50,177 bases of DNA from Eisenbergiella porci. Lineage in GTDB: Bacteria; Bacillota; Clostridia; Lachnospirales; Lachnospiraceae. A model generated the notes under the pieces. The model ran no database searches and had not been told where the DNA came from. It saw nothing but the letters and a program-made list of their open reading frames with translations. Position numbers and translations under genes: made by a program. This document shows positions 44,197 through 50,177 of the stretch, in pieces. Position 1 is the first letter of the stretch; each line of letters starts with the position of its first letter. The stretch spans positions 1-50,177 of the forward strand of contig NZ_VUMI01000041.1 of the NCBI RefSeq assembly GCF_009696275.1, written 5' to 3'.

Positions 44197-44455
44197 TCAA
44201 AATATCTGCACATATGCAGTATAATATCCCTGATCCCCGCCATTTCCCTCTCCGGCGGCAAAATATGAATTAATCCGCGCAAAAACCAGATCCTCCTGCG
44301 TCCATTGCTTTACACTTTCATCCCAGACACAGATTAATTTTTCCGCCAAAGACATATTATCGGTAATAACCCGGCTCAGCGCATCCTTAAGAGAAGGATT
44401 CTCCGTCAGCTCATCCCAATGCTCCGCCAGCCCGAAAAAGATCTCTTCCTTACTC
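44197..44455 (-). pseudogene. Unrecognised coding remnant
   Basis: About 85 codons read without stop on the minus strand directly after the MFS fragment, in a shifted frame: EEIFFGLAEHWDELTENPSL, then DNMSLAEKLICVWDES and VKQWTQEDLVFARINSYF, to a TGA at 44197-44199. Composition is protein-like (amphipathic, Glu/Asp-rich) but there is no start codon or ribosome site. It could be the 3' end of a gene whose front was deleted, fused here to the truncated transporter. No family is assigned. Confidence 0.4.
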
Positions 44456-45010
44456 TAATATAACTATTGTAATAAGAATAATGCTTCCCCCTGATATAAG
44501 ATCGCTCATTTTTCCAATCACAATTCCGGCAAAAAGAGGCCCGGCCAGCAATGACCCCTGGCTGATGAACTGCATCACTGAATTTGCCTTCTGCAGATTT
44601 TCCCCGCTTACCAGCCCTGGAACCGCAGAATAAAGCGTCGGCAGGATAGCCGCGCTGATTCCTCCAAACAAAACCGCATATATAAAAACAGTATATTTAT
44701 TTACCGCATTTACCTGATTCACAACAACCAGGGAAACCAGCAAAATTCCCAATATCCCGGTCCCGCCCGTAAGCGTCCTGGATACCCCCGCCTTATCCGT
44801 CAAAAATCCCGCAACCGGCAGCAGAAAAATCCTCGGCACCACCATTGCAGTCATTACCGAGCTTAGCAACAATACGGAACCGGCCCCCTTCATAATTAAT
44901 GATACCTGCAAAACACTGTATAATTGGCTGATAAGAAACAATATGGTACACCCGCTGAAAAAAATTATAACATTAACGGACAGAAACTGCGATCTTTTGT
45001 TCTCAAACAT
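44454..45010 (-). pseudogene. Truncated MFS transporter (N-terminal half only)
   Basis: A 186-codon frame with about five hydrophobic helices: TM1 near residues 11-34 and the loop motif PVAGFLTDKAGVSRTLTGG between TM2 and TM3, typical of major facilitator proteins of the DHA1 or drug-efflux-like type. Full members have about 400 residues and 12 helices; here the frame stops after helix 6 (ISGGSIILITIVILE). Because the break joins to an unrelated coding remnant, deletion rather than point mutation is likely. It is downstream of the thioredoxin-like lipoprotein gene on the same strand, 41 bp away. Confidence 0.8.
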
Positions 45011-45051
45011 ACTTGCGGAATTTCTTCACCGCAGCGCCTTACATTACACAA

Positions 45052-45885
45052 TCATTTAAAAATACCTTTTTCCGACGGATATTTCATCCCAAGCCCGGCC
45101 CCTTGTTCCATTTCCGTATACAGCCCGGAAGAAATCGCTTCATAGCCTGCCAAATATCCCCGGGCGGTAAAAACAATCGGAACCATCTGATCCTCCAAAG
45201 GCACCTCATACATTTCAAAAAATGCCTGAAGGATTTCCGTATTTCTTCCCGACCTGGTGTTGATCCTGATTATCTGCTGCGGATAGGAAACGCCGTCCAC
45301 CACAACAGTTTCCGGAAATAAATCCAGAACCTCCCCGCTGGTCCTGATACACTCCTCACATACGGTCCGATAGAAATAGACAACAGACGAACTGCCTTTT
45401 TCCAGCTTATAATCCTCAAGCTGCTGTTTTAACGTCTCATTTTTGGTGGGATCATAGACGCCTCTGCCATAAACAAATAAATCCTCGCCCGCAGTCAGAT
45501 AGGCTTCCCGGATGGATGAACGAATGGAATCTGTTCCAAAATAAATATTTCCATTTACAGTCATAATCGGGTAAGTGAGAGATCCTGCAAGTTCTTCCTG
45601 AAACCCCAGTTTTTTAAGTTCAGAATCCCTTATCTGCGCATCTTCTTTGCGAAATACATTATAAACGGACACCATATAAGGATACAGTTCGGAAACATCA
45701 TCCAGTTCCTCCGATACTATTTCAAAAAGCTCTTTTGTTCCGTCGCAGGAAGCACAGGGCTGATTATAAAAAAAATGTATTTCCACATTTTCCGGCTGTT
45801 CAGGTTCAGCTTCTTCACATCCGGAAAGGCCAAACCACAAAAGCATGGAAAAGAAGCATATAAAAACCTTACGCATATTTGTCAA
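45052..45885 (-). CDS. Lipoprotein with two thioredoxin-like CxxC domains
   Basis: A 277-residue surface lipoprotein. The signal peptide ends in lipobox LSGC (lipidated Cys 23). Two thioredoxin-fold-like halves follow: the first has FFYNQPCASCDGT (C44, C47) and a Thr-Tyr-Pro turn (P106) fitting the cis-Pro loop; the second has VVYFYRTVCEECIRT (C176, C179) and a Met-Val-Pro turn (P236). This suggests an extracytoplasmic disulfide oxidoreductase or reductant shuttle. The start is probably TTG at 45885: GGAGG lies 7 nt upstream, whereas the nearest ATG (45876) is 16 nt from it. The TTGA overlap with the GH95 stop couples their translation. Why a redox protein should follow a fucosidase is unknown. 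Confidence 0.75.
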   Translation of the reverse strand: MTNMRKVFICFFSMLLWFGLSGCEEAEPEQPENVEIHFFYNQPCASCDGTKELFEIVSEELDDVSELYPYMVSVYNVFRKEDAQIRDSELKKLGFQEELAGSLTYPIMTVNGNIYFGTDSIRSSIREAYLTAGEDLFVYGRGVYDPTKNETLKQQLEDYKLEKGSSSVVYFYRTVCEECIRTSGEVLDLFPETVVVDGVSYPQQIIRINTRSGRNTEILQAFFEMYEVPLEDQMVPIVFTARGYLAGYEAISSGLYTEMEQGAGLGMKYPSEKGIFK

Positions 45886-48221
45886 AAATCCGCCTCCGTT
45901 AAACTGACTGACATTCCCTCTTTGAGGATGACTTTTTTCTTCCTGCCCTTATAACAGACAGTCATCTCCCTTTCCTTCGGTCTTGTTCCCTTCAGCTCTG
46001 CTTTTTCAAGCCTGCCCTCCCTGAAGTTTACGGCAACAGTTACCCCGGCGCGCGTACGCAGTCCGGAAACCATGCCTGTTCCCAAAGCCCTGGGAAGCGC
46101 CGGAAGCAGAGCAATTTCATTTTCTGTGCTTTGCATCAGCATTTCCGCAATGCCTGCGCAGGAACCGAAATTGGAATCAATCTGGAACGGAGGATGTGCG
46201 CCGAACATATTGGGATAACACCCTCCCCCCTGCCGGTAATTCATGGGATCGCTTCCGTCCACAGGACGCAATTGCTTTTTCAGTATACTGTAAGCCTTTT
46301 CCCCATTGTGCAGATGGGCCCACAGCGCCACCCTCCAGGCCAGCGCCCATCCGGTGCTTTCATCCCCTCTCAGTTCAAGCGTCCGGCGGCAGGCCTCTGC
46401 CAGTTCAGGCGTTTTCTCCACGGAAATCTGCCTGCCGGGATAAAGAGGGTAAAGATGGGAAGAATGCCTGTGTGTCGGCTCGTTTTCCTCCAACTCTTCA
46501 TTCCATTCAAGTAATTCGCCGCGTGATCCTATCCGATACTCCGGAAGACGTTCAAGCGCCGCTTCCATTTCTGCAAGAAATTCCTGATCTGTCCCCAATA
46601 ACCGGCAGCAGGCCGCAGCATTCCCCAATGTTTCCCGGATAATTGCCATCGTCATCGTGGTCGTCTGACTGACCGCGCATGGTTTGCCATGATAGATAAA
46701 CTGATTCTCCGGCGAGGTGGAAGGTGCAAAAATCAGTTTACCATCCTCATTTTCAACAAGGACATCCAGGAAAAACCGCGCCGCATCCCGGATGATGGGA
46801 TAACCTGTCTGGCGCAGGAAATCCAAATCTCCCGAAAAAAGGTAATGATCGTAAACATGCGCGCTTAACCAGCCTGCCGACAGAGGCCAGAAGGCATACA
46901 CTGCCGTACCCTTTCCCCGGTTTCCCACCGGAGTGGAAAGACACCATATATCACTGTTATGATGCGATACAAACCCTCTGGCATTATAATGGATTTCGGC
47001 TGTTTTTCCTCCGCTGACCCTCAGGTTATTAATCAGATCCATTAAAGGCTCATGCATTTCCGGCAGATTCACCGTTTCCGCTCCCCAATAGTTCATTTCC
47101 GTATTGATATTAATTGTATAATTGGAACTCCATGGGGCGCGCATATGCTGATTCCAGATTCCCTGGAGATTTGCCGGCTGCGTTCCCGGCCGGGAACTTG
47201 AAATCAAAAGGTAACGCCCATACTGGAAAAGCAGGGCATATCGCCCGGGATCCACATCCTTTTCCCAGTCGGCGAGCCGTTGTGGAATCGGCAGGTCCTC
47301 TCTTCCCGGCCCCAGGTCAAGGCAGACTCTGTTAAAATACTGCTGGTATTCCTTCACATGCCGTTCCAGAAGCCTGTCATACCCTGACTTCTGTGCGGCA
47401 AGCAGTTCCCTGAAACAAGGTTCTTTATAAGGTTTTCCCTCCAGGAACGGATGCCTGAACGGACCGTTAAAGCTTGTCCGGGCGGCCAGAAACAGTGTAA
47501 CGCTGTCCGCATTGCTTACTTCCAGTCCCTCCGGCAGCCTTTTTACTTCCCCGCCCACAGGCTCAATCGCTAATACCGCACAAAACAGCATTCCTTTCTT
47601 TTCCGGAGCTTCCTCATAAATAACCGGATCCGGAGAATCAACATAGGATGGATCCACCTGCGAGGGAGCGATTCCGTCCAGGATCATTCTGTTTTCTTCC
47701 GTGGATACTTCTGCCCGAAGCTGGCAGGAAAAACCTGCTTTCAGGGAAACCATGCCGGGCCTGTCGGCTGAAATGCGCATCACCATAACCTGATCCGGCG
47801 CACTGACGAACATTTCCCGAACGTAATTTACCTTCCCTGCCGAATACTGCAGTCTGGAAAGCGCCTTCCCAAGATCCAATAACCGACGGTAGTTTTGGAT
47901 CTCACCCTCAGGATGGACCATATCCAAGGTCAGTTCACCCAACGGCAGATAGCTCTGTGTGAATTCCCCAAGCACATTCTGTTCAAGGAGCGCCTGCGCC
48001 TCTTCATATTTCTTTTCCATGGCCAGCCGGCGTGCCTGCCTGTAGTATTCCCTTGCTCCGGGAATATCGTGGTTCTGGGGATAACCTGACCACAGGGAAT
48101 CCTCATTTAACGAAATTTTCTCCTGCTTTGCCCCTGACCATACCATTGCCCCCAGTCTTCCATTTCCCAGCGGAAGAGCTTCCTCCCAATAAGACGCCGG
48201 TTCTTTGTACCATAATTCCAT
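45882..48221 (-). CDS. GH95 alpha-L-fucosidase
   Basis: A 779-residue family 95 enzyme, classically a 1,2-alpha-L-fucosidase acting on host glycans or milk oligosaccharides; alpha-L-galactosidase activity also occurs in the family. The N-terminal beta domain opens with LWYKEPASYWEEALPLGNGR. The (alpha/alpha)6 barrel has NINTEMNYWGAE, with the Asn pair known to activate water, then THRHSSHLYPLYPG and FQIDSNFG; the C-terminal beta domain ends LKEGMSVSLTEADF. It has no signal peptide, so it acts on imported oligosaccharides. AAGGAAGGGAC precedes the ATG. It overlaps the next gene by 4 bp and lies about 100 bp downstream of a binding-lipoprotein gene ending in a terminator. Confidence 0.95.
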   Translation of the reverse strand: MELWYKEPASYWEEALPLGNGRLGAMVWSGAKQEKISLNEDSLWSGYPQNHDIPGAREYYRQARRLAMEKKYEEAQALLEQNVLGEFTQSYLPLGELTLDMVHPEGEIQNYRRLLDLGKALSRLQYSAGKVNYVREMFVSAPDQVMVMRISADRPGMVSLKAGFSCQLRAEVSTEENRMILDGIAPSQVDPSYVDSPDPVIYEEAPEKKGMLFCAVLAIEPVGGEVKRLPEGLEVSNADSVTLFLAARTSFNGPFRHPFLEGKPYKEPCFRELLAAQKSGYDRLLERHVKEYQQYFNRVCLDLGPGREDLPIPQRLADWEKDVDPGRYALLFQYGRYLLISSSRPGTQPANLQGIWNQHMRAPWSSNYTININTEMNYWGAETVNLPEMHEPLMDLINNLRVSGGKTAEIHYNARGFVSHHNSDIWCLSTPVGNRGKGTAVYAFWPLSAGWLSAHVYDHYLFSGDLDFLRQTGYPIIRDAARFFLDVLVENEDGKLIFAPSTSPENQFIYHGKPCAVSQTTTMTMAIIRETLGNAAACCRLLGTDQEFLAEMEAALERLPEYRIGSRGELLEWNEELEENEPTHRHSSHLYPLYPGRQISVEKTPELAEACRRTLELRGDESTGWALAWRVALWAHLHNGEKAYSILKKQLRPVDGSDPMNYRQGGGCYPNMFGAHPPFQIDSNFGSCAGIAEMLMQSTENEIALLPALPRALGTGMVSGLRTRAGVTVAVNFREGRLEKAELKGTRPKEREMTVCYKGRKKKVILKEGMSVSLTEADF

Positions 48222-48269
48222 AATCTATGTCCCTTCCTTCCCTAAATCTAAGAACAAATATCCGTAACT

Positions 48270-48308
48270 AAAAAACAGCCAGGCTCCGAAGTTTCCCGGA
48301 AGCCTGAC
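48270..48308 (-). terminator. Terminator behind the third binding lipoprotein
   Basis: CAGGCTTCCG and CGGAGCCTG pair with one bulge, and GCTGTTTTTT follows on the minus strand, 15 bp after the stop. It separates the transporter gene from GH95, so GH95 has its own promoter or depends on read-through. Confidence 0.8.
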
Positions 48309-48322
48309 CGTTTTATCCGTTT

Positions 48323-50044
48323 TTATCTGCCGGCAGCCGCCTTATATATTTCAATATAGCGATCAACTCTGTAAGAATCGAGTTCACTCAGATACTGATC
48401 CCAACCGGTTTCGATGTCACGCTCACCTGTAATAAACTGAACGGTAGCCATACGGACAAAGCTATTCAAGTTCGTCTGAATCTCAGCATAGTCATCTGCC
48501 ATGTCCAGAGGAATAAATACCGTATAATCAAGCCTTTCCTTAGGAATATACTGTTCTACCTTCTGGGTATCAAGAGTAATACGCTGTTCATAGTTTCCGG
48601 GCTGATAAATATCATCCACCTCGGGAAGCATGGAAAGACGGAAAGGAGCCAGGTCAGCCTGCGGTCCTACCATCATCGTGCCCTTACCAATCTCTGCATT
48701 CTGATCTTCTGTAAGAGAGTTTACAATATACCTGGCATCACCGCCAAATACGTTCTTGGTTCCTTCAGGACAATAATCCCAGCCAAGACCTCTTTCCCCA
48801 TACTTACGTTCCATATTATAATCATCATCATAGAAGAACTCATCGATCAAACGGAAAGCTGCTTCCGGATACTTACAGACATCTGTAATTACCGCATGGA
48901 ATCCCTGTACTTCACCTTCATTCGCATTCTGTCCCTGACGTCTGAAGCCGTCCGGCCCTGCCACAGGAATCAGAATCTGATAATTTTCTGCTTCTACAGG
49001 ATCATTATTGTCATAACCCATACCTGCATGATCGCAGACATACATTCCAACCACATGGGGTTCTGTCCTGACTGTCTGTGCCAGCTGATCCTCCTTCTGG
49101 GTAAAGGAAGCGCCATCAATCAGTCCTTCATCATAAAGGCTCTTAATATAACGCAGACCTTCACGGTAAGCATCTGTAGAAGGAGAAAATTCCACAGATT
49201 TTCCATCAGCGCCCAGGCTGAGCCAGAAATCAGGTTTTACTGTCTGGAAAGACATACCCATCAATGCGTATTCAACCATCGTATTCCAGGTAGTTGCACC
49301 GAGCATTCCGATTTCGTCTTTCTTTCCGTTTCCATTGGGATCATCATTTACGAAAGCCCTTAATACTTCTCTCAGCTCTTCGGTAGTTTCAGGCATTTTC
49401 AGCCCCAGCTTATCCATCCAGTCCTGACGCAGATAAATCTTGGGATATGCGCTGCAGTGGTAGCACTCTGAGAAACGTGCAAATCCATAAATTTCTCCAT
49501 CCGGTGCAACACATCTGTCCCTGTAGCTGGGATTATACTCAAAAATACGCTTCATATTGTTGCCATACTTATCAATATAATCCGTAATGGGAAGCAGAAC
49601 CCCTTCCTTCACCCCATACTGCATAATATCCGACTTTGTAAATACTGTCGGCCAGTCAGTCAGAATAAGATCCGGATAATCTCCGCTGGCCAGCATCAGA
49701 TTTCTCTTCTGGAGCGCATCGGAAAGAGGAGTTGAAATAATCTGAAGCTTGATATTAGATTTTTCTTCGATCTCTTTTACAAACCGGTTTTGTTCCCAAT
49801 CAATATCCGCCCCGCCTTCAATCCATACCTTCAGTGTGATTTTCTCATTCATGATCGGCATGCCGGTAGCGTTAAAGCCTTCCGGTAAGGAGGTATCCCC
49901 CGCCTCAGCAGATGCTGCATTTGAGCCTTCCCCTCCGCCTCCTCCGGTATTGCCTGCAGCGGTTTCTTCCCCCCCGGATGAACATCCTGCCATGCTTATT
50001 ACCATACATGCGGATAACAGCAAGGCCAACATTTTTTTCTTCAT
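48323..50044 (-). CDS. Oligosaccharide ABC transporter substrate-binding lipoprotein (LplA type)
   Basis: A 573-residue solute-binding protein. Lipobox MAGC (lipidated Cys 21) is followed by a Gly/Glu/Ser linker to about residue 55, then an LplA-type body (LKVWIEGGADIDWEQNRF; DYPDLILTDWPT; NDDPNGNGKKDEIGMLG, a DPNGNGKKDE calcium-binding-like loop common in this family). TAGGAGGAAAAGG precedes the ATG. No permease gene is downstream; in the usual order (permease, permease, lipoprotein) they would lie to the right of the window. The neighbouring GH95 suggests a fucosylated oligosaccharide as ligand (inference). Confidence 0.95.
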   Translation of the reverse strand: MKKKMLALLLSACMVISMAGCSSGGEETAAGNTGGGGGEGSNAASAEAGDTSLPEGFNATGMPIMNEKITLKVWIEGGADIDWEQNRFVKEIEEKSNIKLQIISTPLSDALQKRNLMLASGDYPDLILTDWPTVFTKSDIMQYGVKEGVLLPITDYIDKYGNNMKRIFEYNPSYRDRCVAPDGEIYGFARFSECYHCSAYPKIYLRQDWMDKLGLKMPETTEELREVLRAFVNDDPNGNGKKDEIGMLGATTWNTMVEYALMGMSFQTVKPDFWLSLGADGKSVEFSPSTDAYREGLRYIKSLYDEGLIDGASFTQKEDQLAQTVRTEPHVVGMYVCDHAGMGYDNNDPVEAENYQILIPVAGPDGFRRQGQNANEGEVQGFHAVITDVCKYPEAAFRLIDEFFYDDDYNMERKYGERGLGWDYCPEGTKNVFGGDARYIVNSLTEDQNAEIGKGTMMVGPQADLAPFRLSMLPEVDDIYQPGNYEQRITLDTQKVEQYIPKERLDYTVFIPLDMADDYAEIQTNLNSFVRMATVQFITGERDIETGWDQYLSELDSYRVDRYIEIYKAAAGR

Positions 50045-50177
50045 AGAACCTTTTCCTCCTAGTATAATAATGGTGTAGTCAAGAACGACTACTGGTTAAC
50101 AGTTACAAAGTCCAATCTAATAAATCTATATAGATATAACGGAAGGAGGAGTTCCCCCTCCATCAGAAGTTATAGGA
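50045..50177. other. Upstream region of the third binding lipoprotein
   Basis: Contains a 6-bp palindrome GTAGTC-N6-GACTAC (50075-50092) and a short GC-rich inverted repeat at about 50141-50163. No open reading frame enters from the right edge, so the preceding gene ends outside the window. Confidence 0.4.

Overview
The window looks like chromosome of a Lachnospiraceae-type Clostridia, an anaerobic gut glycan degrader. This is inferred from YesM/YesN two-component pairs beside LplABC-type oligosaccharide transporters, a long single-chain PurL that includes its glutaminase domain, QueH, strong AGGAGG-type ribosome binding sites and many glycoside hydrolases. No marker gene fixes the genus; Eisenbergiella- or Hungatella-like is a guess.

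Layout. (1) 1-3665: the 5' end of a group IIC intron sits directly behind the terminator of a tRNA-Val/tRNA-Met operon, followed by a badly decayed gene for a secreted, membrane-anchored dockerin/FN3 protein. (2) 3802-17392: a carbohydrate locus with GH42 beta-galactosidase, LacI-type regulator, lipoprotein plus two permeases (leftward), and a divergent YesM/YesN pair plus a large GH106-like hydrolase (rightward). (3) 17547-28612: a leftward housekeeping block, purL, carA-carB, queH and argS, with a 139-bp MITE-like element between purL and carA and a degenerate 35-bp tandem array between queH and argS. (4) 29064-34327: a small membrane ORF, VanZ-like protein, HAD phosphatase with an internal deletion, a second GH42, tRNA-Trp and dapA. 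(5) 34454-41982: a second YesM/YesN pair, a sugar-binding lipoprotein and two divergent permeases, one carrying an extra extracellular domain. (6) 42000-45010: a gene graveyard with pieces of two glycoside hydrolases, a truncated MFS transporter and an unrecognised remnant. (7) 45052-50044: a double-CxxC thioredoxin-like lipoprotein translationally coupled to a GH95 alpha-fucosidase, and another LplA-type binding lipoprotein whose permeases presumably lie beyond the right edge.

Working model (inference): the sensor kinases detect host or plant glycan fragments, the AraC-type response regulators switch on the adjacent transporters, and cytoplasmic GH42, GH95 and GH106-like enzymes trim imported galactosides, fucosides and possibly rhamnosides. 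No ABC ATPase is encoded here, so the importers probably share an MsmX-like ATPase encoded elsewhere. All decay is confined to surface-protein and accessory carbohydrate genes; the housekeeping genes are intact.
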